Source: Bacteroidetes bacterium CG2_30_33_31
GTDB lineage: Bacteria > Bacteroidota > Bacteroidia > Bacteroidales > UBA1556
Reading direction: 5' to 3'
Assembly (NCBI GenBank): GCA_001872625.1
Contig: MNXP01000027.1
Location: 1 to 37,764, forward strand
DNA length: 37,764 nucleotides
In this document: positions 7,411-15,728 of the stretch, in pieces
How positions within the stretch are numbered: position 1 is the stretch's first letter
Layout: each line of letters starts with the position of its first letter
Translations under genes and position numbers: made by a program
Notes under the pieces: generated by a model
Told to the model about the DNA's origin: nothing
The model's input: the letters and a program-made list of their open reading frames with translations, nothing else
Databases searched by the model: none

Positions 7411-10230
7411 ATGAAAAAACTAAAAAACCTATTTGCAGTAGCAGTTATTTTATTTACTTACAATTCTATTTTTGCCCAAGCAGGCATTAAAACAGATATA
7501 CCTGTTGATCCCTCAGTTCGCATTGGAGTATTAGAAAACGGCTTAACCTACTACATCAAGCAAAACAAAATTCCTGAAAATAGAGGCGAATTTTATCTTG
7601 TCGTTAATGCTGGAGCGATACAGGAAACTCCAGGACAAAATGGACTTGCTCATTTTACAGAGCACATGTGTTTTAATGGCACCAAAAATTTTGAGAAACA
7701 TGATATTATTCATTACCTCCAATCTATTGGGATGAAATTTGGTCCAGAGATTAATGCCTACACAGTTACCGACCGCACTGTTTACACACTCAATAAAGTG
7801 CCGCTGGAAAATAAAGCAAACATGGATACTGCACTGATGATTTTATATGATTGGGGATGCAATGTAAGTGAAGAATCCGCTGAAATTGATGCTGAAAGAG
7901 GTGTGATTCGTGAGGAATTTAGAACACGAATGAGTGGCATGGCAAGAACTCAAATGGAAGTTCAAAGTGTAATGTATAAAGGCTCAAAATATGAGCTTCA
8001 CAATGTAATTGGTGATACAAATGTTATTAATTACGCTCCTTATGATACTCTTAGAGATTTCTACAAACAATGGTACCGCCCCGATTTAGAGGCTATTGTT
8101 GTTGTTGGTGATTTCGATGTAGATGAAATGGAAGGCAAAGTAAAAAGTATGTTCGCAAAAATGCCTGCTCATAAAGATGCCAAGAAAAGAGAATATTATC
8201 AAGTGCCAGGGCACAAAGAAGCAAGAGTAGTAATTTCAAAGGATAAAGAAGCCCCTTATAATGTGATTGAAATTGCATATAAACGCCCTTCAAATCTCGA
8301 TAGAAGTAAAAAATATTATCGCAGCCAATATGCAGATCAGCTTTATTCTTCGATGTTAAATGCGAGACTTAATGAAATCATTCAGAGTGCCAATCCTCCT
8401 TTTTCTTATGCTTTCTCTGGCAATTCAGGAATGTTGCCTACAGTTGATGCTTATATAAGTTTTGCTGTAGCTCCAAACGACAAAATCTCAGAAGCTATTA
8501 ATGTTCTTCTTACTGAAAATGAAAGAGTTAAAAGATATGGATTCAGCGCTTCTGAAATTGAAAGAGCAAAAAAAGAAATGATGACTTCTGTTGAAAAATC
8601 TTATAAAGAAAGAAACAAACAGAAATCCGACAAATATGCCGTAGCTTTGTTGGAAAACTACCTAACAAGCCAACCAATACCATCTGATGATTGGGATTAT
8701 ACTTTTGCCAAAGAAGCTTTAGCAGATATAAGCTTAGAAGAGATTAATTCACTTGCTAAAAATTGGATTACAGACGATAATATTGTTGTTGGAATTATGG
8801 GTCTTGATGCCGAAAATGTTATTTACCCATCCAAAGATGAAATATTAAAAATGTTAGATGCAGCCAAAACTGCTAATATAGAAGCATATGTAGATAAGTT
8901 TGCAAACCGCCCTCTTGTTGCAGAAGAACCTGTTGCAGGCACAATTGTAAAAGAAACTACCGATGCCAAAAAAGGTGTAATTCGTTGGGAATTGAGTAAT
9001 GGAGTAAAAGTCGTTATTAAAACAACCGATTTTAAGGACGACGAAATACTTATGAGCGCAAGCAGCTTGGGTGGTTGGTCGGTTTACCAGAAAAAAGATG
9101 ATGTATCTGCCAAAACTGCTGCCGATGTTGTGTCTTCAAGTGGACTTGGTGATTTCGACAATATTGAATTGCAAAAACAACTTGCAGGCAAAAGCGCTAA
9201 TGTAAATCCTTATATTTCTGAACTTACCGAAGGTTTTTCAGGACGCAGCAATATTAACGATTTTGAAACTATGCTTCAAATGACTTATCTTTATTTTACA
9301 AAACCAAGAGCTGATAAAGATGCCTTTGAGAGTTATATACAACGTGAGAAATCATCACTCGAAAACAAAATTGCTAACCCAGAATCTGCCTTCAGCGACA
9401 CAATTACTAACACATTGGCACAACATAATAATCGTTTTGAACCAATGTCTGTTGCTAAACTTGCTGAGGCAAACCTTAGCAGAATAAAATATATTTTCAA
9501 AGATAGATTTGGCGATCCTTCAGGATTTACCTTTTATTTTGTTGGAAATATTGACCCAAATAAAGATAAAGAAAATATTTTGAAATATTTAGGCGGATTA
9601 CCAACGGTTAATCGTCAAGAAACTTGGGTAAACCTCGGAAAAGAACTGCCAAAAAAAGTGGTTCACAATGCTTATACACGCGAACTTAAAACACCAAAAT
9701 CAACAGTTTTTATTGCCTTTACAGGAGATTTTAAATATGATATTAAAGACAGATTGCTCCTCGATGCTGTTAAAGAATATTTAGATATTAGAATGCTCGA
9801 AACTTTGCGCGAAGATCAAGGTGGAACTTATGGAGCTTCAGTTTTTAGCCAAAGCAAACATTATCCTAAATCTGAATATTTTGTGGGAGTTTATTTCGAT
9901 TGTAATCCTGCAAAACTTGATACCATGATTAAAATAGTTTACGATGAATTATCTAAAATGCAAAATAATGCACTTGATGATAAGTCGATTCATAATATAG
10001 CAGAAAACAAACTTAAAGATTTTCAAGAGTCGAAGAAAGAAAACCGCTATTGGCTTACCAAAATTGTTAGCGATGACTATGACCAAGAAAATTATTTAGG
10101 ATTTGATTACGAAAAATTCTGGAGCACAATCAAAGCAGCAGATGTTCAAAAAGCAGCTAAGAAATTTCTATCGAAAGACAGAGTAGTTCAAATAGTTACA
10201 AGCAATACTGATGTTAATGGATTGAAATAA
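7411..10230 (+). CDS. M16 family zinc metallopeptidase, secreted
   Basis: The product is 939 residues with a signal peptide ending at IFAQ (about residue 23). The inverted zinc motif HxxEH of the insulinase/pitrilysin family is intact: H81-F-T-E84-H85 in GLAHFTEHMCFNGT. It is followed at the usual distance by DAERGVIREEF, which supplies the third metal ligand. A second, inactive M16 half covers roughly residues 500-930 (KTPKSTVFIAFTGDF, LREDQGGTYGASVFSQ). The length is typical for two-domain PqqL-like M16 peptidases of Bacteroidota. It probably degrades peptides in the periplasm or at the cell surface. It is a single-gene unit with its own terminator. Confidence 0.93.
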   Translation: MKKLKNLFAVAVILFTYNSIFAQAGIKTDIPVDPSVRIGVLENGLTYYIKQNKIPENRGEFYLVVNAGAIQETPGQNGLAHFTEHMCFNGTKNFEKHDIIHYLQSIGMKFGPEINAYTVTDRTVYTLNKVPLENKANMDTALMILYDWGCNVSEESAEIDAERGVIREEFRTRMSGMARTQMEVQSVMYKGSKYELHNVIGDTNVINYAPYDTLRDFYKQWYRPDLEAIVVVGDFDVDEMEGKVKSMFAKMPAHKDAKKREYYQVPGHKEARVVISKDKEAPYNVIEIAYKRPSNLDRSKKYYRSQYADQLYSSMLNARLNEIIQSANPPFSYAFSGNSGMLPTVDAYISFAVAPNDKISEAINVLLTENERVKRYGFSASEIERAKKEMMTSVEKSYKERNKQKSDKYAVALLENYLTSQPIPSDDWDYTFAKEALADISLEEINSLAKNWITDDNIVVGIMGLDAENVIYPSKDEILKMLDAAKTANIEAYVDKFANRPLVAEEPVAGTIVKETTDAKKGVIRWELSNGVKVVIKTTDFKDDEILMSASSLGGWSVYQKKDDVSAKTAADVVSSSGLGDFDNIELQKQLAGKSANVNPYISELTEGFSGRSNINDFETMLQMTYLYFTKPRADKDAFESYIQREKSSLENKIANPESAFSDTITNTLAQHNNRFEPMSVAKLAEANLSRIKYIFKDRFGDPSGFTFYFVGNIDPNKDKENILKYLGGLPTVNRQETWVNLGKELPKKVVHNAYTRELKTPKSTVFIAFTGDFKYDIKDRLLLDAVKEYLDIRMLETLREDQGGTYGASVFSQSKHYPKSEYFVGVYFDCNPAKLDTMIKIVYDELSKMQNNALDDKSIHNIAENKLKDFQESKKENRYWLTKIVSDDYDQENYLGFDYEKFWSTIKAADVQKAAKKFLSKDRVVQIVTSNTDVNGLK

Positions 10231-10247
10231 ATCGAGATAATTAATAC

Positions 10248-10282
10248 AAAAAAAAGAGTCAATTAATTGACTCTTTTTTTTT
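10248..10282 (+). terminator. Rho-independent terminator after the M16 gene
   Basis: A perfect palindrome GAGTCAATTAATTGACTC (10256-10273) is preceded by eight A and followed by nine T, so it can work in both directions. Confidence 0.85.
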
Positions 10283-10362
10283 GCAAATAATAAAACCTCG
10301 GTTTTTGTAAAAAAAATATACAACTAAGTTTTACTACGAACATATTTATTAGATTTTTTTTC

Positions 10363-10398
10363 AAATAAAAAAACCGGATAAATTAATCTATCCGGTTT
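10363..10398 (-). terminator. Terminator of the SlyD-like gene
   Basis: AAACCGGATA and TATCCGGTTT (10371-10398) form a stem with an 8-nt loop. On the minus strand a T-rich tract follows, 20 nt after the stop at 10418. Confidence 0.8.
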
Positions 10399-10417
10399 AA
10401 TTTAGAAAATCATTTTT

Positions 10418-11101
10418 CTAATTACATCCGCAGCTACTATTACCGCAACCGCAGCTATCTTCACTGTTTTCGTGATTGTGTTTGTGCTCGTGTTTATGTT
10501 CACCCGAACCGCAACCACAGCTATCTTCACTGTTTTCGTGATTGTGTTTGTGTCCTCCCGAACCGCAACCACAGCTATCTTCACTGTTTTCGTGATTGTG
10601 TTTGTGTCCTCCCGAACCGCAACCACAACTCGATGACATCATATCCTCTTCACTTGCATCAGCAATTGTTAGGATTTCACCTTCAAAATGTAAATCTTTA
10701 CCAGCCAAAGGATGATTGAAATCCATTTTAACATTTTTATCAGTAACTTCAATTACAAGCCCATCCATGCGACGTCCTTCAGAATCTCTCATTGGAATTT
10801 TATTTCCAGGAGTAAGCATTTCGTAGTCGATTTTACCATGTGCTTCGAAAATATTTATGTCCAAATCGATAATTGCTTGCTCGTTGAACGCACCATAAGC
10901 ATCATCTGATTCAATCACAAATGAAAACTTTTCACCTTCTTTAAGTCCATTTAATTTCTCTTCAAAAAGAGGAATCATCCTCCCTTGACCAAAAACAAAC
11001 TCAAGAGGCTCAGCATTGTATGTGGATTCTATGATTTCACCTTCAGAATTATTCTCTCTTAAAGTATAATTTACTTTCACTAATTTATTTGCTGTAATCA
11101 T
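10418..11101 (-). CDS. slyD: SlyD-like FKBP peptidyl-prolyl isomerase with metal-binding tail
   Basis: The product has 227 residues. The split FKBP fold is seen in residues 1-65 (VKVNYTLRE, FVFGQGRMIPLFEEKLNGLKEGEKF) and 125-155 (VKMDFNHPLAGKDLHFEGEI). An insert-in-flap chaperone domain lies between them, as in SlyD. From about residue 156 the tail is three near-identical 18-residue units of the form SCGCGSGGHKHNHENSED, closing with CGCGNSSCGCN. Cys and His at this density suggest nickel, zinc or copper binding. E. coli SlyD has a different His-rich tail that delivers nickel to hydrogenase. The protein is cytoplasmic and monocistronic, with its own terminator. The isomerase/chaperone call is firm; the metal identity is unknown. 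Confidence 0.9.
   Translation of the reverse strand: MITANKLVKVNYTLRENNSEGEIIESTYNAEPLEFVFGQGRMIPLFEEKLNGLKEGEKFSFVIESDDAYGAFNEQAIIDLDINIFEAHGKIDYEMLTPGNKIPMRDSEGRRMDGLVIEVTDKNVKMDFNHPLAGKDLHFEGEILTIADASEEDMMSSSCGCGSGGHKHNHENSEDSCGCGSGGHKHNHENSEDSCGCGSGEHKHEHKHNHENSEDSCGCGNSSCGCN
10441..10628 (-). repeat. 54-bp tandem repeat coding for the Cys/His tail
   Basis: Three tandem copies of a 54-bp unit occur within the slyD-like gene. The first two copies (as translated) are almost identical in DNA, and the last carries a 12-bp insertion coding for extra HEHK residues. Near-identity at synonymous positions points to recent duplication. Confidence 0.85.
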
Positions 11102-11218
11102 TGTATAATATTTGATTATTTATGATGCAAAACTACATTATAGGCAAACACCATAATATTAAAAAATCCTAATTATTATCATAAGAAATATTATTTTGCC
11201 ATTATTAAATAATTTTTC

Positions 11219-11247
11219 TTGCTGTTAAATCAAAACTTATATCTTTG
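11219..11247 (+). promoter_or_regulatory. Promoter of the cobalamin riboswitch operon
   Basis: TTG (11219-11221), an 18-nt spacer and TATCTTTG (11240-11247) fit the Bacteroidota consensus exactly. The riboswitch begins within about 10 nt downstream. Confidence 0.75.
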
Positions 11248-11249
11248 CC

Positions 11250-11410
11250 CAATGCAAACTGGCCCCGCAAGGGCTAAGAGGGAATGCCGTGAAAACCGGC
11301 AACAGTACCCGCTGCTGTAAAGTCCATTCTGGAAGCGATAAACACCACTTTCAATTGCCCAATTGATGGGAAGGTTTCACTTCATCGGACTGAGTCAGAA
11401 GACCTGCCTT
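11250..11410 (+). ncRNA. Cobalamin riboswitch
   Basis: The hallmark blocks are in order: GCAAACTGGCCCCGCAAGGG, AAGAGGGAATGCCGTGAAA, CCGGCAACAGTACCCGCTGC, TGTAAAGTCC, and a terminal block AGTCAGAAGACCTGCCT. These match the AdoCbl class core (GGGAA, the B12 box and CCGC..CTGT). Downstream, before the ATG at 11529, there is a short AAGTT/AACTT hairpin followed by T-rich DNA (11483-11505) that could act as the expression platform. Bound B12 is expected to lower expression of the two following genes. Confidence 0.93.
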
Positions 11411-11528
11411 TTGCTATTTAACTTTTTAAAGCTTCGGGATAAAAGCTTGAATATCTTAGTTTTGCATATTCTTTTAGCCCGTAAGTTTTGAGGAACTTTT
11501 TATTTTATTAAACCTTAAAATTTACATT

Positions 11529-12509
11529 ATGATTAAAAAATTACTTTTTGTTTTTGTGTGTTTTACACTCATTAGCAATGCATCTGCACAAACAATCTCC
11601 ACATTTGAAGATTTATCTCTTCCTGTAGACACATTCTGGAATGGCTCCGACAGCTCAGGCGGATTTATTAGTGGCAACGCCTTTTTTGCTAACGAGTATA
11701 ATGGCACTTATGATTCTTGGGCTGGATTTTCGTACTCGTCGAAAACTGACTCTACCACTGCTAACTATTCAAATATGTATAGTGCCGCCAATGGAACTGG
11801 TTTCAACGCTTCGCAAACTTATGCAACAGCTTACATTAGCCCCTACAGTTCAGCGAATTACATAAACCTAATAAATACTGCCAAAGGAAAAATCGTTGAT
11901 GGATTTTATATTAACAATAATGCCTACGCTTATCTTTCTATGCTTAATGGGGATGCTTATTCCAAAAAATTTGGTGGCTTATCGGGAAATGATCCCGATT
12001 GGTTTCGACTAAAAATTACTGGATATTTAAACGGTATTTTTACAGATTCTACTGAATTTTATTTGGCTGATTTTCGCGATAGCGTCAACACTCATGATTA
12101 TATAATAAAAAACTGGACTTGGTTGGATTTGACTTCTCTTGGCAAAATTGATAGTATGGTCTTTTCCATGTCATCATCAGATGTAGGAAGCTGGGGAATG
12201 AACACTCCTTCATATTTTTGTATTGATAATCTCAGCACCACCGATGGAGTTGGCTTCGAGAAAATTTCGAACAACTTTACCATGAATATATACCCAAATC
12301 CAGCTAACGAGTATTTCATAATAAAATCAGATTTGAAAATTCAAAAAGCTGAATTACTAAGTATTGAAGGAAAAATTATTAAAAACATCGATATAAGTTC
12401 AAATCCAAACAATATAATTGTGCCTCTAAACAGCATAAATTCAGGCATTTATTTTGTGCGCATTTTAGCTGATGAAAATTATTTTACCAACAAATTAATA
12501 ATTCGATAA
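11529..12509 (+). CDS. DUF4465-like T9SS surface protein, B12-regulated
   Basis: The 326-residue product has a signal peptide (ending SNASA). The beta-rich domain has TFEDLSLPVDTFWNGSD, NEYNGTYDSWAGFSYS and LTSLGKIDSMVFSMSSSDVG...PSYFCIDN, a pattern I associate with the DUF4465 family. Members of this family are found beside B12 transport genes in Bacteroidota. The last 80 residues are a T9SS sorting domain (MNIYPNPANEYFII, INSGIYFVRI). The cobalamin riboswitch just upstream supports a role in capturing cobalamin or corrinoids at the surface. No TonB-dependent BtuB receptor is present in the window. Direct B12 binding is inferred from context. Confidence 0.78.
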   Translation: MIKKLLFVFVCFTLISNASAQTISTFEDLSLPVDTFWNGSDSSGGFISGNAFFANEYNGTYDSWAGFSYSSKTDSTTANYSNMYSAANGTGFNASQTYATAYISPYSSANYINLINTAKGKIVDGFYINNNAYAYLSMLNGDAYSKKFGGLSGNDPDWFRLKITGYLNGIFTDSTEFYLADFRDSVNTHDYIIKNWTWLDLTSLGKIDSMVFSMSSSDVGSWGMNTPSYFCIDNLSTTDGVGFEKISNNFTMNIYPNPANEYFIIKSDLKIQKAELLSIEGKIIKNIDISSNPNNIIVPLNSINSGIYFVRILADENYFTNKLIIR

Positions 12510-12517
12510 ATGTATTT

Positions 12518-12545
12518 AAGGTGGTGTGGGCAGCCACCTTTTTTT
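12518..12545 (+). terminator. Intercistronic terminator or attenuator
   Basis: AAGGTGG and CCACCTT (12518-12540) form a stem with a 9-nt loop, followed by T7. It lies 11 nt before the next ATG (12556), so it probably reduces rather than abolishes readthrough into the second gene. Confidence 0.75.
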
Positions 12546-12555
12546 ATAATTAACC

Positions 12556-13542
12556 ATGAATAAATATTTTGTAATATTATTTATTTCTTTACTTTCAGCA
12601 TCAAAATGTGAAGCACAATATGCAGCAGCAGCTGGACAACCGGGCTCAACAGCGATTTTCCAAGATAGTAGCATTTTTTATCAATGGGCTAATTTTGTGG
12701 AAGTTAAGCGTGGATTTATGAATATTGCCGACACCATTTTGGGGAAAGCTTCTTATGGCAACGAGCTTTCGGCAATAGGAAAAGCCGACAACAATGTGGT
12801 GAGTTTGGGCGATGGAGGCTCAGCAATATTAAGTTTTGAAAATCCTATAAAAAATGGCTCAGGTTGGGATTTTGCTGTTTTTGAAAACTCTTTCGACGGG
12901 AGTTTCTTGGAACTTGCCTTTGTGGAAGTGAGCTCCGATGGAAGCAACTTTTTTCGGTTTCCAGCTCATAGCCTTAGTCAAAATAATATTCAAATAGGGA
13001 CTTTTGGAAATATAAATCCCGAAAAAATAAATAACCTTGCAGGCAAATATAAAGTCGGCTATGGAACTCCATTCGATTTAGAAGAGCTAAAAAATATTCA
13101 AGGACTTGATATAAATAATATTTTAAAAATCAAGATAATAGATGTTGTAGGCTCCATTGATTCCAATTTTGCAAGCTTCGATACTGCCAACAATATTATA
13201 AACGATCCATGGCCTTCGAGCTTCAGTTCATCTGGTTTCGACCTCGATGCCATTGGCGTCATCCATTCAGTTCTTTCGGCAAAAGATATTGCGAATAAAA
13301 ATCAACAAATAAAAGTATATCCAAACCCAGCAAGCACAAGCATTAATATCCATTTAATCGACTTTGAAGATTTGATTTTAAAAATAGAAATCTTTAACAC
13401 TTTAGGCCAAAAAATTCAAACAATAAATGCCAATTCAAATTCTATAGAGATAAATTTAGAGGAACTGCCTTCAGGATTATATGTTCTTAAAGCCAACACT
13501 AAAAAAGATTATATCATTGTAAAACAGATTATTAAGAAATAA
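12556..13542 (+). CDS. T9SS surface protein of the B12 operon
   Basis: The product has 328 residues with a signal peptide (ending at SKCEAQ). The globular part has KASYGNELSAIGKADNNVVS, GGSAILSFENPI, WDFAVFENSF, FVEVSSDGSNFFRFP, and finally GSIDSNF...GFDLDAIGVIH. Similar 'cell surface proteins' accompany B12 uptake genes in Bacteroidota. The pattern of Asp residues near D-A-V-F-E-N and G-F-D-L-D-A suggests bound calcium. The C-terminus is a T9SS sorting domain (IKVYPNPASTSINI, LPSGLYVLKA). It follows the first gene of the riboswitch unit after a terminator-like hairpin. I infer an accessory role in cobalamin capture; the substrate is not shown by sequence. Confidence 0.72.
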   Translation: MNKYFVILFISLLSASKCEAQYAAAAGQPGSTAIFQDSSIFYQWANFVEVKRGFMNIADTILGKASYGNELSAIGKADNNVVSLGDGGSAILSFENPIKNGSGWDFAVFENSFDGSFLELAFVEVSSDGSNFFRFPAHSLSQNNIQIGTFGNINPEKINNLAGKYKVGYGTPFDLEELKNIQGLDINNILKIKIIDVVGSIDSNFASFDTANNIINDPWPSSFSSSGFDLDAIGVIHSVLSAKDIANKNQQIKVYPNPASTSINIHLIDFEDLILKIEIFNTLGQKIQTINANSNSIEINLEELPSGLYVLKANTKKDYIIVKQIIKK

Positions 13543-13580
13543 AAATTTCGTCGGAAATTTATAAAACACATTCTGACTAA

Positions 13581-13607
13581 TTGATGAGGATTATTTTTTT
13601 AAATTTG
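13581..13607 (+). promoter_or_regulatory. Promoter of xth
   Basis: TTG at 13581, a 16-nt spacer and TAAATTTG at 13600-13607, 28 nt before the ATG. Confidence 0.5.
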
Positions 13608-13635
13608 CAATCAACAAATACCAAAGAATATTCTT

Positions 13636-14406
13636 ATGAAAATAATAACATATAATGCAAATGGCGTAAGAGCAGCCATGAAAAAAGGATTTATCGATTG
13701 GCTCAAAGAATCGAATCCCGATATAGTTTGTATTCAAGAGACCAAAGCACAAGAAGACCAAATTCCTTTTGAAATTTTTGAAGAAGCTGGGTATAAAACT
13801 TATTCATTTTCTGCCGAAAAAAAAGGATATAGCGGAGTAGCAATTTTGACTAAAGTAGCTCCCGATAGAATTGTTTACGGTATGGATATGCCAATATATG
13901 ATAGAGAGGGAAGGTTTATCAGAGCTGACTATGGAGATGTTTCTGTGGTAAGTGTTTATCATCCGTCTGGTTCTTCCGGAGATTTAAGGCAAGCATTTAA
14001 AATGCAGTGGCTCAGCGATTTTAAAAATTATATCGATAAATTAAAAACAGAAAGAAAGCAACTTATTCTTTGTGGCGATTACAATATTTGCCATCGCCCT
14101 ATAGATATTCACGACCCTGTAAGAAATGCCACAAGCAGCGGTTTCTTGCCAGAAGAAAGAGAATGGATTGATGGATTTATCAAGAGCGGATTTGTAGATA
14201 CTTTTAGGTTTTTAAATCCACAACCTCATCAATATTCGTGGTGGAGCTATCGAGCCAATGCCCGAAAAAACAATAAGGGCTGGCGAATAGATTATATAAT
14301 GATTAGCGAAACAATGAAAGATAAAATTTTATCTGCATCGCTTATGCCTCAAGCTTATCATTCAGATCATTGTCCTGTGGTTTTAGAATTGAATTTAATA
14401 AAATAG
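13636..14406 (+). CDS. xth: Exodeoxyribonuclease III / AP endonuclease
   Basis: The product has 256 residues, the normal size for the ExoIII family. All catalytic blocks are present: N-A-N-G-V-R near the start, IQETKAQ with the metal-binding Glu, YHPSG, CGDYNICH with the Asp-Asn pair, WRIDYIMIS, and the terminal SDHCPVVLEL with the general-base His. It cleaves DNA at abasic sites and trims 3' ends in base-excision repair, in the cytoplasm. It has its own promoter and no close partner genes. Confidence 0.95.
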   Translation: MKIITYNANGVRAAMKKGFIDWLKESNPDIVCIQETKAQEDQIPFEIFEEAGYKTYSFSAEKKGYSGVAILTKVAPDRIVYGMDMPIYDREGRFIRADYGDVSVVSVYHPSGSSGDLRQAFKMQWLSDFKNYIDKLKTERKQLILCGDYNICHRPIDIHDPVRNATSSGFLPEEREWIDGFIKSGFVDTFRFLNPQPHQYSWWSYRANARKNNKGWRIDYIMISETMKDKILSASLMPQAYHSDHCPVVLELNLIK

Positions 14407-14586
14407 CCCTATAAAAATTCCTAAAGCAAATATTCTATCCATAGATTCTTTTGCAAGCCAAATAAAATTAGCTCAACAGATGGTTTTGATAAATTAATAA
14501 AAATTAAATTTTTAAAATTATCTCTTGCCATTTGACCTAATTTCAAACAATTTTTTATATATTTTTGTCAGCACGAATTATATCCT

Positions 14587-15363
14587 ATGAAGAATACAAA
14601 ACCTCTTATTTTAATTTCCAATGATGATGGCATTGCTGCTCCTGGTTTAAAGAAGTTAAGTGGGCTCATGCGGCAGCTTGGCGATGTGGTTGTGGTAGCA
14701 TCAGAATTATCGCAATCTGCAATGGGTCATGCTATTACCATGAAAGTTCCATTGGTTTTCAGAGAAGTTTTCAATGAAGATGGCTATGCCGAGTTTGTTA
14801 CTAATGGCACTCCGGCAGACTGCATAAAAATTGGTTTGCATAAACTTTTAGAGCGCAAGCCCGACCTTGTAGTTTCTGGCATAAACCATGGCTCCAACTC
14901 AAGCATAAACATTATTTATTCGGGCACTATGGCGGCAGTTTTGGAGGCAACTTTGGGGGGAATTCCTGCTATTGGATTTTCGGTACAAGATTTTTCTTTA
15001 GACGCTGATTTCACTGGTGCTGAAGATATTATATTGAAAATATGTAAGAAAATTCTTGAAAATGGACTTCCTGATGGAAATGGTTTAAATGTAAATTTTC
15101 CAAAATTAAACGGCACACCTTACAAAGGTATAAAAATTTGTCGGCAGTCGAAAGCCTATTGGAAAGAAGATTTCAATGAAAGATACGACCCTCGAAATGG
15201 AAAGCCATATTATTGGTTGACAGGGAGTTTCAATCTATTAGAAGATAGTGATGATACCGATGAGTGGGCTTTGGCAAATTATTATGTTTCAGTAGTGCCA
15301 GTTCAAATAGATTTCACTGCCCACAGCACCATAGAAAAATTAAATAGGATAAATTGGAATTAA
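14587..15363 (+). CDS. surE: 5'/3'-nucleotidase SurE
   Basis: The product has 258 residues. The N-terminal ISNDDG motif supplies the metal-binding Asp pair, followed by ASELSQSAMGHAIT, TNGTPADCIKIG, the Asn in SGINHGSN, and YSGTMAAVLEA. All are diagnostic of SurE, which removes phosphate from nucleoside monophosphates. It heads a rightward cluster with a small membrane protein gene and lpxB. A TATTTTTG box at 14560-14567, 19 nt before the ATG, is a plausible -7 element. Confidence 0.95.
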   Translation: MKNTKPLILISNDDGIAAPGLKKLSGLMRQLGDVVVVASELSQSAMGHAITMKVPLVFREVFNEDGYAEFVTNGTPADCIKIGLHKLLERKPDLVVSGINHGSNSSINIIYSGTMAAVLEATLGGIPAIGFSVQDFSLDADFTGAEDIILKICKKILENGLPDGNGLNVNFPKLNGTPYKGIKICRQSKAYWKEDFNERYDPRNGKPYYWLTGSFNLLEDSDDTDEWALANYYVSVVPVQIDFTAHSTIEKLNRINWN

Positions 15364-15381
15364 GTTACAGAATATTTAAAA

Positions 15382-15720
15382 ATGATTTTTATGAAGAATA
15401 TTTTCGATAGAAATTCAGTCTGGTTTGGCATTTTAATAGGTCTTTTATTGCCATCAATTCTATTCTTTATTCTTAAGAAGTTGGTATATTATATCACATT
15501 ATGGACAGAACCTGTTCTTATTCAAGCTTATCAAAAGACTTTCATTTCAGATGCCAGCGTATTTTTAATAGCAATATTTTTTAATATTATTTTCTTTAGA
15601 AAATATCTGAAAAATAATGATTATGAATTGACAGGAAGAGGCATTTTAGTCATAACAACCTTGCTAACATTTGTTTTTATAGCTATAAAAATGAATATGC
15701 TCACACAAATTATTAAATAA
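15382..15720 (+). CDS. Small integral membrane protein
   Basis: The product has 112 residues; a second ATG at 15391 is an equally good start. It has three hydrophobic segments: about residues 13-32 (WFGILIGLLLPSILFFILKK), 55-72 (VFLIAIFFNIIFF) and 86-105 (ILVITTLLTFVFIAIKMN). No family is recognised. It lies 18 nt after surE and 8 nt before lpxB, so it is surely cotranscribed. An envelope-related role is only a guess from position. Confidence 0.8.
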   Translation: MIFMKNIFDRNSVWFGILIGLLLPSILFFILKKLVYYITLWTEPVLIQAYQKTFISDASVFLIAIFFNIIFFRKYLKNNDYELTGRGILVITTLLTFVFIAIKMNMLTQIIK

Positions 15721-15728
15721 AGGCACAG

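Noticed and set aside
13543-13561. AAATTTC/GAAATTT hairpin after the second B12-operon gene
   Set aside because: It is a stem of A/T pairs mainly, with no T-tract after it, so too weak to call a terminator.
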